Assembly: GCA_003452965.1 (NCBI GenBank) | Contig: DMMW01000085.1 | Span: 1-11,390 of the forward strand | Direction of reading: 5' to 3' | Length of the DNA: 11,390 nucleotides | DNA from: Elusimicrobiota bacterium | GTDB taxonomy: Bacteria; Elusimicrobiota; UBA8919 | Shown: positions 1 to 5,250 of the stretch, in pieces | Layout: each line of letters begins with the position of its first letter | Numbering within the stretch: the stretch's first letter is position 1 | Program-made: the position numbers and the translations under genes | Notes under the pieces: model-generated | Databases searched by the model: none | The model's input: only the letters and a program-made list of their open reading frames with translations | What the model was told of the DNA's origin: nothing

Positions 1-1
1 C

Positions 2-30
2 TTGACAGAAATTTTATATTGTGCTACAAT
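2..30 (+). promoter_or_regulatory. Sigma-70-type promoter of nikR
   Basis: A consensus -35 TTGACA (2-7) is followed after exactly 17 bases by TACAAT (25-30), one mismatch from the consensus -10. The expected start of transcription is near 37, giving a leader of about 95 bases before nikR. The -10 overlaps the left arm of the NikR-type operator, so it is well placed for autorepression. The promoter may also serve the genes downstream of nikR. Confidence 0.8.
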
Positions 31-47
31 TGTAAATATAGTAGCAC
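21..47. promoter_or_regulatory. NikR-type operator (GTGCTAC-N13-GTAGCAC)
   Basis: GTGCTAC (21-27) and GTAGCAC (41-47) form a perfect 7-bp inverted repeat with a 13-base centre. It covers the -10 and the expected transcription start. As I recall, the Geobacter-type NikR site is GTGTTAC-N13/14-GTAACAC, which has the same geometry and differs at one base per arm. The E. coli site (GTATGA-N16-TCATAC) differs in sequence. With nikR directly downstream, nickel-dependent autoregulation is the natural inference. Confidence 0.8.
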
Positions 48-74
48 GAAATGACAGACTTTTTAAAAATGGAT

Positions 75-104
75 ATCCGCCAAAAGCTCCGCATTTAGGC
101 GGAT
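75..104. repeat. Palindromic repeat in the nikR leader
   Basis: ATCCGCC (75-81) and GGCGGAT (98-104) form a perfect 7-bp stem around a 16-base loop. Read on the minus strand, it resembles the element inside ispA at 4700-4733: both have ATCCGCC at the left and GAGCT shortly before GGCGGA. I treat it as a probable member of the same dispersed family. In the transcript it would be a hairpin about 13 bases before the nikR ribosome-binding site. Confidence 0.6.
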
Positions 105-131
105 TAAACTATTAATGTGGGGAATTTTCAA

Positions 132-533
132 ATGAAAAAATTACATCGATTCGGTGTTTCGTTAGATTCAGAATTATTAAAAAAGTTTGATGAATTAATA
201 AAAGAGAAAAAATATACTAATCGTTCTAAGGCAATTGCAGACCTGATTCGACAAGAATTTGTGAAAGAACAATGGACAAAAGGCGGAAAAATTGCCGGGG
301 CGATAACACTTGTTTATGACCATCACAAGCGAGAATTGGTTGATAAACTTATGGATATACAGCATGATTTTCAGAAAGCGATAGTTTCTACGCAACATAT
401 ACATCTTGACCACGATAATTGTCTTGAAATAATCGCAGTTCGTGGAAATTCTCCGGAAATAAAAAAACTTGCAGATACATTAAAAGCTATGAAAGGTGTA
501 AAACACAGCACGCTGAGTGTAACAGCATCGTGA
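132..533 (+). CDS. nikR: Nickel-responsive regulator NikR
   Basis: This is a ribbon-helix-helix repressor that binds DNA when loaded with nickel and shuts down nickel import. Residues 1-45 form the RHH domain (RFGVSLDSELLKKFDELI, then NRSKAIADLIR). Residues 55-133 form the ACT-like metal-binding domain. The four residues expected to bind Ni(II) are all present: His78, His89, His91 and Cys97, matching His76/87/89/Cys95 of E. coli NikR with a two-residue offset. I chose ATG 132, giving 133 residues, the same length as E. coli NikR, with a GGGGAA ribosome-binding site about 7 bases upstream. An in-frame GTG at 117 would add five residues but overlaps that site. The operator at 21-47 implies autoregulation, and the nickel-type transporter downstream is the likely main target. 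Confidence 0.95.
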   Translation: MKKLHRFGVSLDSELLKKFDELIKEKKYTNRSKAIADLIRQEFVKEQWTKGGKIAGAITLVYDHHKRELVDKLMDIQHDFQKAIVSTQHIHLDHDNCLEIIAVRGNSPEIKKLADTLKAMKGVKHSTLSVTAS

Positions 534-541
534 TTTTTTTT
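509..541 (+). terminator. Weak possible terminator or attenuator at the nikR end
   Basis: CACGCTG (509-515) can pair with CAG (523-525) and CGTG (529-532), leaving a 3-base bulge. Eight T residues follow (534-541). The stem is short and bulged and includes the nikR stop codon, so any termination would be inefficient. It could lower expression of downstream genes relative to nikR. Confidence 0.22.
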
Positions 542-550
542 ATTTTATCA

Positions 551-576
551 GTAGCACGAATATGATATTAGTAGCA
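551..576. promoter_or_regulatory. Possible second NikR-related site
   Basis: GTAGCAC (551-557) matches the right arm of the nikR operator exactly, including the following GAA. A second, near-identical GTAGCAA (571-577) follows after 13 bases in the same orientation. They are therefore direct rather than inverted half-sites, 20 bp apart and on the same face of the helix. No good promoter is seen nearby. It is either a degenerate operator or a remnant of operator duplication. Confidence 0.35.
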
Positions 577-710
577 ATAAAAGGAGGTGGTGAAATAGAA
601 AAACAATTTAATTTAAGGAGGTGATAAATATCTTAATAAATAAAAATGGTGGAAGTATAGCCCCGATTAAAGAACTAACCCCCACCATAAATATTGTATT
701 AAATTTATAA
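562..710 (+). other. Two overlapping micro-ORFs with strong Shine-Dalgarno motifs
   Basis: The 217-base gap between nikR and the next gene holds AAAGGAGGTGGTGA near 580-593 and AAGGAGGTGATAA at 615-627, two unusually strong ribosome-binding motifs. One ORF (ATG 562 to TGA 622-624) would encode 20 residues ending EKQFNLRR. A second (GTG 621 to TAA 708-710) would encode 29 residues including INKNGGSIAPIKELT. They overlap by four bases. The first lacks a ribosome-binding site of its own, and the start of the second lies within its own. ATGGTGG (646-652) and CCACCAT (682-688) form a hairpin within the second. They could be leader peptides, a decayed gene or chance. The remainder, 711-745, shows nothing recognisable. 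Confidence 0.2.
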
Positions 711-757
711 CTTAGTTGCAAGAAGTAAAATATTTTTAAGTAAAAAAAGGAGATATA

Positions 758-1414
758 ATGTTAAAAAGAAATATTATTATGTTTTTTTGTTATATGATAT
801 TATTGGGGAATGGTTTATTTGCAGCACATCCGCTTACTACGGATGATGTAGGAATCGTAGATATCGGCAAATATGAACTGGAAGTAGGGTATGACAATGT
901 CAAGGAAGAAGATATTCTTAGAAATCATTCTTGTGGAGTATCTTTCAAGCACGGTATAACCGATAAAATGGATGTCGGTATTTCGTTACCTTATCAAATA
1001 AAGCCGAAACTAACCGAACCGCTTGGTACAACTACACTTGGACTAAAATTTTTATTAATAAAAGATATTTTTGCATTTAGTATCAATAATGAACTTGGTT
1101 CAAAAGAATATTTCCTTAACGGAATTATTTCAAAAAATATTAAACCATTTGATTTACACCTTAATTTTGGATATGAAGCAAGTGGAGATGAATATATAGA
1201 AGGAGAAATGGTATACAGTGCAGCGGTTGAATATCCTTTAGAAAAAATTGATTTTGTAGGAGAAATTGTCGGGCGTGAAAATGAATTTGAAAATTGGCTG
1301 GTTGGTATTAGGTATAAATTAGGGGAAATAACAGCTGTTAATTTTGCTTACGGGAATAAAGATTTTAGTAAAAACAATGAAAAAATTGCTTTTGGCTTTC
1401 ATACGGAGTTTTAA
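758..1414 (+). CDS. Secreted, predicted outer-membrane beta-barrel protein
   Basis: The 218-residue protein begins with a clear signal peptide: basic MLKR, a hydrophobic stretch to about residue 21, then a likely cleavage in LFA-AHP. The mature start (AHPLTTDDVGIVDIGKYELEVGY) resembles the opening of the 'MetA-pathway of phenol degradation'/transporter group of small outer-membrane proteins. Alternating polar and hydrophobic strands fill the rest, and the protein ends in FGFHTEF with the terminal Phe typical of BAM-assembled barrels. A strong AAGGAGAT lies 4 bases before the ATG. Lying between nikR and the nickel-type ECF transporter, it could be the outer-membrane route for nickel, but this rests on context alone. 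No metal-binding cluster is visible. Confidence 0.75.
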   Translation: MLKRNIIMFFCYMILLGNGLFAAHPLTTDDVGIVDIGKYELEVGYDNVKEEDILRNHSCGVSFKHGITDKMDVGISLPYQIKPKLTEPLGTTTLGLKFLLIKDIFAFSINNELGSKEYFLNGIISKNIKPFDLHLNFGYEASGDEYIEGEMVYSAAVEYPLEKIDFVGEIVGRENEFENWLVGIRYKLGEITAVNFAYGNKDFSKNNEKIAFGFHTEF

Positions 1415-1427
1415 ATGTAAAAGATAG

Positions 1428-1565
1428 TTACCCCTTGCAAAAGACATCCAAAAAATTTGATTTGCCCCCTGTAGTTTTTTTTCAAAAGACCGAAAAATAA
1501 CTAAACACAGGGGGTTGCGTACTCGTTCGGTGCAGTAGCTCCGAATTCCGTGCGCAAGGAGGTAA
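1428..1565 (+). promoter_or_regulatory. Structured leader before cbiM, possible RBS switch
   Basis: The bases at 1428-1438 (TTACCCCTTGC) are complementary over 11 pairs to 1554-1565, which contain the cbiM ribosome-binding site GGAGG, with one bulged A at 1560. A competing stem pairs 1515-1522 (TTGCGTAC) with 1550-1557 (GTGCGCAA; one T-G wobble). It uses four of the same bases (1554-1557) and would leave GGAGG exposed. Inside are a further hairpin, TTCGG/CCGAA (1526-1530/1541-1545), and a perfect 8-bp stem, CCCCCTGT/ACAGGGGG (1465-1472/1507-1514). This is the layout of a translational riboswitch. I do not recognise a known class and see no B12-box motif. Part of it (1515-1557) might instead be a mobile palindrome. 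Confidence 0.5.
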
Positions 1566-1568
1566 GTT

Positions 1569-2192
1569 ATGCATATACCAGATGGATTCTTAAGCGCTAA
1601 AACATTCTCTGTTTTTTACGGGATTTCAATTGTAGCGGTTGGAATCGCCTTAAAAAATCTTAAAAATAACATTGAAGAAAAGCAGGTTCCCTTATTTGGT
1701 GTTGTCTCTGCATTTATTTTTGCTGCACAGATGCTAAATTTTCCTGTTGCTGGCGGTACCTCTGGACATTTTATGGGAGGTGTACTTGCTGCAATTCTTC
1801 TTGGACCGTTTTCAGGATTGGTTATAATGACCACCGTACTTATAATCCAATGTCTTGTTTTTCAAGACGGAGGGATTACTGCGCTTGGAGCAAATGTTTT
1901 CAATATGGGTATAATTGGTGCAATTGGTGGGTATTATATTTATAATTTGCTTATAAAAATATTCGGAAGAATTGCATCTGTTTTTATTGCTTCCTGGACA
2001 TCGATAATTTTTGCTTCTGCTTTTTGCGCGTTCCAACTTTCTATTTCTGGAATTGTTCCATTCAAAGTAAGTTTGATAGCAATGGCAAGTGTTCATGCAT
2101 TGATAGGCATAGGGGAAGGAATAATTACAGTGATGGTTATAGGATTTTTAACCAAAATAAGACTGGATCTGTTGGAACTTAAAAAAATCTGA
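1569..2192 (+). CDS. cbiM: ECF transporter substrate-binding subunit CbiM/NikM
   Basis: This is the membrane subunit that captures the metal ion for a CbiMNQO-type energy-coupling-factor transporter. The N-terminus MHIPDGFLS is the family hallmark: Met1 and His2 take part in metal coordination. His67 in AGGTSGHFMGG (61-71) matches the second key histidine reported for NikM2. The 207 residues contain about six hydrophobic segments, the usual size for the short form. AAGGAGG lies 6 bases before the ATG, inside the switch-like leader. The family includes both cobalt and nickel importers. The NikR gene and operator upstream and the PDGLE-type partner downstream favour nickel, so nikM may be the better name. 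Confidence 0.93.
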   Translation: MHIPDGFLSAKTFSVFYGISIVAVGIALKNLKNNIEEKQVPLFGVVSAFIFAAQMLNFPVAGGTSGHFMGGVLAAILLGPFSGLVIMTTVLIIQCLVFQDGGITALGANVFNMGIIGAIGGYYIYNLLIKIFGRIASVFIASWTSIIFASAFCAFQLSISGIVPFKVSLIAMASVHALIGIGEGIITVMVIGFLTKIRLDLLELKKI

Positions 2193-2207
2193 TTTCTGGA
2201 GAATATT

Positions 2208-2495
2208 ATGAATAATAAAAAATTAATTTTGATAGGATTATTATTTGCAGTTATTCTTGCAGTATTTTTGTCACCTTTTGCATCTTCTTTTCCTGATGGG
2301 CTTGAAAAAGTTGCAGAAAACAAAGATTTTTTACATTTTTCAGAAGGTAAAGAAATACTCAAAGGACTGATGCCGGATTATGCGGTTTCAATTATAAAAA
2401 ATGAAAAGATTTCTACTGCATTGGCAGGATTTATTGGTGTGATTTTTACCTTTCTTGCTACTTACGGTTTAATAAAATTATTAAAAAAGAATTAA
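2208..2495 (+). CDS. nikN: PDGLE-domain ECF transporter subunit (NikN-type)
   Basis: This small 95-residue membrane protein is the accessory component of nickel/cobalt ECF transporters. It has one transmembrane segment at about residues 5-24, the PDGLE signature at 29-33, an extracytoplasmic stretch with MPDY (55-58), and a second transmembrane segment at about 70-91 ending in a basic KLLKKN tail. In many genomes this domain is fused to the C-terminus of CbiM; here it is separate, starting 15 bases after the cbiM stop. A GGAG motif lies 7 bases upstream of the start. The separate PDGLE form is more typical of nickel than of cobalt systems, which use the unrelated CbiN. Confidence 0.88.
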   Translation: MNNKKLILIGLLFAVILAVFLSPFASSFPDGLEKVAENKDFLHFSEGKEILKGLMPDYAVSIIKNEKISTALAGFIGVIFTFLATYGLIKLLKKN

Positions 2496-2544
2496 TGGGG
2501 ACGGTTCTATTTATTGAGTCCTAAATGGGGTCTGACCCCATTTT
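2494..2544. repeat. REP-like palindromic element between nikN and cbiQ
   Basis: AAATGGGGTC (2523-2532) and GACCCCATTT (2534-2543) form a perfect 10-bp inverted repeat around a single T. Upstream, AATGGGGACGGTTCT (2494-2508) repeats the AATGGGG word. I recall the AATGGGGACGG and GGGTCTGACCCC pair from REP-like elements of several anaerobe genomes associated with Y1 (REP-associated) transposases, but I cannot search for it here. It begins at the nikN stop codon and ends 3 bases before the cbiQ ATG, filling the whole gap. Confidence 0.75.
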
Positions 2545-2547
2545 CAT

Positions 2548-3252
2548 ATGGAACATCTTTATATTGATAAGTATTCTCATTTGCACAGTTTTATTCACAG
2601 ATTAGATCCGCGGGTGAAGTTTATTGCCTTTTTAGGATTTATTTTTACTATTTTATCAACTTTACCCGCGGAGAATACTAAATTTATTATTTACTTTTCT
2701 ATTATAGTTATTTTAATTATAATAAGCAGAATTCCTGTAAAGCATTTTATTAAAAACTTTTTTATATTACTTCCTTTTATATTGCTTATAGTATTATCAG
2801 CCACTTTTTATGGTTCAAATGTATTAAAAGGTATTTTTATTAAATCAGTATTTTCTATTTTAATCTTGACGCTTTTGTCATCTACAACAAAATTTCATTA
2901 TTTAATAAAAGCATTAGAAAAATTCAAATTTCCAAAGATATTAACCATAAATATGATTTTTATGTATAGATATATTTTTGTTTTTATTGATGAAAAGATG
3001 AGAAAAGAAAGAGCAATTAAATTGAAATACTTTGGCAAAAGGAATTTTTTGCAATTTAAAACTCTTGGAAATATAATAGGTTCTATGTTCATAGGTGCTT
3101 ATGAACGCAGCGAACGTATTTATTCAGCGATGTGTTCAAGGTTATTTTCAGGACAAATAAATACTATAGAACAACTAAAAATTAAAAATTCTGATATCAT
3201 TTTTTTAATTTCATTTATTGCTATTCTATTAGTTGTGAGGATTTTTATATGA
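2548..3252 (+). CDS. cbiQ: ECF transporter transmembrane subunit CbiQ/NikQ
   Basis: This is the EcfT-type membrane protein that couples ATP hydrolysis by CbiO to movement of CbiM. The N-terminus (MEHLYIDKYSHLHSFIHRLDPRVKF) is typical of CbiQ. Hydrophobic segments lie at about 24-38, 47-61, 70-88, 99-112 and 216-233. The cytoplasmic coupling region contains ERSER (186-190) and AMCSR (194-198), the family's second ATPase-contact motif. The usual ARG(Y/F) ending reads SRLF here, a mild departure. The start is uncertain because no Shine-Dalgarno motif precedes ATG 2548: the REP-like palindrome fills that space. Translation may rely on re-initiation from nikN. The last four bases overlap cbiO (ATGA). 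Confidence 0.9.
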   Translation: MEHLYIDKYSHLHSFIHRLDPRVKFIAFLGFIFTILSTLPAENTKFIIYFSIIVILIIISRIPVKHFIKNFFILLPFILLIVLSATFYGSNVLKGIFIKSVFSILILTLLSSTTKFHYLIKALEKFKFPKILTINMIFMYRYIFVFIDEKMRKERAIKLKYFGKRNFLQFKTLGNIIGSMFIGAYERSERIYSAMCSRLFSGQINTIEQLKIKNSDIIFLISFIAILLVVRIFI

Positions 3253-3953
3253 GAAAAGCGGTTGAAATAAAGAATCTATCTTTTAGTTATTCTGATGGCA
3301 AAAAAGTATTGGATGATTTTTCGCTGGATATCCATGAGGGAGAAACAGTGGGAATAATAGGTCCTAATGGTGCAGGTAAAACAACCTTGCTTTTACATTT
3401 AAGCGGTGTTTTTGGTAAAGATTTGGCAATTAAAATATTTGATATTCCAATTAAAAAGGAAAATCTATTTGAAATCAGAAAAAAGATAGGACTTCTTTTT
3501 CAAAATCCAGATGATCAATTATTTATGATTACTGTCTTTGATGATATTGCATTTGGATTGCTTAATTTAGGTCTTTCAAAAGAGGAAATCGTTCATAGAG
3601 CTGAGAAATATCTTGAAGCAGTCAGTTTACCTGGTTATGGAGATAGAATTTCGCATCATCTTAGCTATGGAGAAAAAAAGAGGGTTGCTTTAGCATCTGT
3701 ATTGGCAATGGAACCGGAAATACTTGTTTTAGATGAGCCCACAGCGAATTTAGATCCAACTACATGCAGAGAATTCGTAGATTTATTGAAGAATTTTAAT
3801 CATACAAAAATAATTGCGGGACATAATATGTATGTAATACGTGAGATATGTGATAAGGTTGTTATTCTAAACAAAGGTAAAAAAATTATTGAAGGTACTC
3901 CAAAAGAAATCTTTGATAACGAACCACTCCTTCTCCAAAACCGCCTCATTTAA
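3249..3953 (+). CDS. cbiO: ECF transporter ATP-binding subunit CbiO/NikO
   Basis: This ABC ATPase powers the nickel/cobalt ECF importer. All catalytic motifs are present: Walker A GPNGAGKTT (38-46), Q-loop with Gln85 in FQNPDDQ, signature LSYGEKKR (138-145; LSYGE in place of LSGGQ), Walker B ILVLDEP (158-164) and the switch His192. The FQNPDDQLF stretch is characteristic of the cobalt/nickel and other ECF ATPases. At 234 residues it is shorter than many homologues (about 270) and lacks a C-terminal extension. It starts within the cbiQ stop (ATGA), with GAGG upstream, and ends the transporter operon. Confidence 0.93.
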   Translation: MRKAVEIKNLSFSYSDGKKVLDDFSLDIHEGETVGIIGPNGAGKTTLLLHLSGVFGKDLAIKIFDIPIKKENLFEIRKKIGLLFQNPDDQLFMITVFDDIAFGLLNLGLSKEEIVHRAEKYLEAVSLPGYGDRISHHLSYGEKKRVALASVLAMEPEILVLDEPTANLDPTTCREFVDLLKNFNHTKIIAGHNMYVIREICDKVVILNKGKKIIEGTPKEIFDNEPLLLQNRLI

Positions 3954-3963
3954 ATAGAGAGAA

Positions 3964-3998
3964 CCTACAATTATTAGGTATGTTTAGCTCATTGTAGG
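3964..3998. repeat. Inverted repeat after cbiO
   Basis: CCTACAAT (3964-3971) and ATTGTAGG (3991-3998) are perfect 8-bp arms around 19 bases, starting 11 bases after the cbiO stop. It may protect the operon's 3' end. No T-run follows, so a classic intrinsic terminator is unlikely. The rest of the gap, 3999-4097, is AT-rich with nothing recognisable. Confidence 0.5.
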
Positions 3999-4097
3999 AT
4001 AATGTAAAATAAGTTTGAAAATTATTCAATAAATAGTAAAAACATAATCTATTTTTCTGGAATTCCATAAGAACAAAATCACTTAAATGAAGAGGTG

Positions 4098-4128
4098 GAC
4101 AAATTGTCAATAGGATTTACAATTTGTC
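4098..4128. repeat. Inverted repeat upstream of ispA
   Basis: GACAAATTGT (4098-4107) and ACAATTTGTC (4119-4128) form perfect 10-bp arms around 11 bases. The left arm is itself nearly self-complementary, so this could be a protein-binding site as well as a weak hairpin. It lies about 57 bases upstream of the ispA -35 element. No T-run follows. Confidence 0.45.
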
Positions 4129-4184
4129 GATAATAGAAATATAACTATAATAATATTTAATCACTCACTCAAAAACCCTTCTGG

Positions 4185-4213
4185 TTGACAATCCTGCCTA
4201 AATTTAATAAAAT
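4185..4213 (+). promoter_or_regulatory. ispA promoter giving a (near-)leaderless transcript
   Basis: TTGACA (4185-4190) is followed after exactly 17 bases by TAAAAT (4208-4213), one mismatch from the -10 consensus. Transcription should begin at about 4219-4221, only 1-3 bases before the ispA ATG at 4222. No Shine-Dalgarno motif is present, consistent with a leaderless message. Confidence 0.7.
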
Positions 4214-4221
4214 CAGAAAAT

Positions 4222-5130
4222 ATGGATTTAAAGAATTTCCTTTCAGAAAAGAAAAAAATAGTTGACAGCGCACTTAAGAAATATTTTTTTGTTGATAAAG
4301 AAGAACCAAATATTATTAATACCGCTATGCAATATAGCATTTTTGCCGGTGGGAAACGGTTAAGACCTATTTTGTGCCTTATTGCTGGTGAGATTTGCGG
4401 AGGTTTGTCAAAAAATATTATTCCGACTGCTTGTGCTATTGAGATGATACATACATATTCGCTTATCCATGACGATTTACCCGCGATGGATGACGACGAT
4501 TACCGCAGAGGTAAATTAACATCCCATAAAAAGTTTGGTGAAGCGATTGCGATACTTGCAGGAGACGGACTTTTAACAAAAGCATTTGAAATTATGGATT
4601 CTAAAGTTGTTAAAGAAATCGCTTTAGCTTCCGGTACTAAAGGAATGGTTGGCGGACAGGTTGAAGACATTATAACGTCGGTACACAGTATACAGTATAT
4701 CCGCCTATGCTCTGAGAGCTACGGCGGACAGGCAGTAAACAGTGAACAAAAATTGAAAGAAAAGTTGGAGTATATACATGTTCATAAAACGGCGAAGATG
4801 ATAGAAGTGTCTTTGAAAGTAGGAGCGATTTTGGCAAATGCTGAACCGAAAAAGGTTAAAGCAATATCAGATTATGGCAGAAAAATAGGGCTTGCATTTC
4901 AAATTTCAGATGACATTTTAGATATTATCGGCGATAAGAAAAAACTTGGAAAAAAAGGTTCGGATATTAAAAATAATAAATTGACATATCCATCTGTTTA
5001 TGGAATCGAAGAATCAAAAAACAAAGCAAAGAATTTAATTAGTAATTCAAAAAAGGACTTAAAAATATTTGGGAGAAAGGCAATTATTCTTGAACAATTA
5101 GCAGATTATATAGTTGATAGAAACTACTAG
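4222..5130 (+). CDS. ispA: Polyprenyl (geranyl/farnesyl) diphosphate synthase
   Basis: This enzyme condenses isopentenyl diphosphate with allylic diphosphates to give C10-C20 prenyl chains for quinones, carriers and undecaprenyl phosphate. Motifs seen: GGKRLRP (43-49), the first Asp-rich motif DDLPAMD (84-90), GMVGGQVED (141-149), the HKT motif (188-190) and the second Asp-rich motif DDILD (230-234). The family goes from GGQ..D to the KLEYIH..KT helix through a short loop. Here residues about 153-176 are extra and are encoded by a palindromic repeat at 4700-4733, in frame and without stops, so the enzyme is probably still active with an enlarged loop. The start is fixed by the promoter just upstream; no ribosome-binding site is present. 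dxs follows 120 bases downstream. Confidence 0.93.
   Translation: MDLKNFLSEKKKIVDSALKKYFFVDKEEPNIINTAMQYSIFAGGKRLRPILCLIAGEICGGLSKNIIPTACAIEMIHTYSLIHDDLPAMDDDDYRRGKLTSHKKFGEAIAILAGDGLLTKAFEIMDSKVVKEIALASGTKGMVGGQVEDIITSVHSIQYIRLCSESYGGQAVNSEQKLKEKLEYIHVHKTAKMIEVSLKVGAILANAEPKKVKAISDYGRKIGLAFQISDDILDIIGDKKKLGKKGSDIKNNKLTYPSVYGIEESKNKAKNLISNSKKDLKIFGRKAIILEQLADYIVDRNY
4700..4733. repeat. Palindromic repeat embedded in ispA
   Basis: TCCGCC (4700-4705) pairs with GGCGGA (4723-4728), and inside it GCTC (4709-4712) pairs with GAGC (4716-4719) around TGA. The element continues as CAGGC to 4733. It shares GCCTATGCT and CGGC-G-CAGGC with the repeat at 9298-9360 and with the tlyA copy. It adds residues such as YIRLCSESYGGQA to IspA, as Rickettsia palindromic elements do in their host proteins. 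The flanks (ACAGTATACAGTATA before, CAGTAAACAGTGA after) are repetitive and may belong to the inserted unit. Confidence 0.8.
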
Positions 5131-5213
5131 TGCGATAGTGGGTTTGTGCGATTGTGAGATGGTGTATGTTAAAAATAAATAAAAATTCATAGCGCTATCG
5201 CGCTATCACACTA
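5128..5213. repeat. Long-range inverted repeat between ispA and dxs
   Basis: The bases at 5128-5140 (TAGTGCGATAGTG, including the ispA stop codon) pair with 5201-5213 (CGCTATCACACTA) over 13 positions, with one mismatch and one G-T wobble. The right arm lies in a short degenerate tandem array of (A/G)CGCTATC and CACTAT units (5190-5214); the left side has GCGATAGTG and GTGCGATTGTG. The loop is AT-rich. It resembles a mobile palindromic repeat more than a terminator, as no T-run follows. Confidence 0.6.
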
Positions 5214-5250
5214 TTTAACTATACCACAATTTTTAAAATTAGAGGTTTAA

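Noticed and set aside
117..131. GTG 117 as the nikR start
   Set aside because: It would add five residues not typical of NikR and overlaps the GGGGAA that serves ATG 132.
1465..1482. Intrinsic terminator with the run of eight T at 1475-1482
   Set aside because: The CCCCCTGT before the T-run pairs with ACAGGGGG downstream of it, not upstream, so no hairpin immediately precedes the T-run.
1428..1568. Cobalamin riboswitch before cbiM
   Set aside because: cbiM genes often have one, but I could not find a B12-box (GCCACTG-like) or the usual conserved core. The structure is reported as an unclassified switch-like leader instead.
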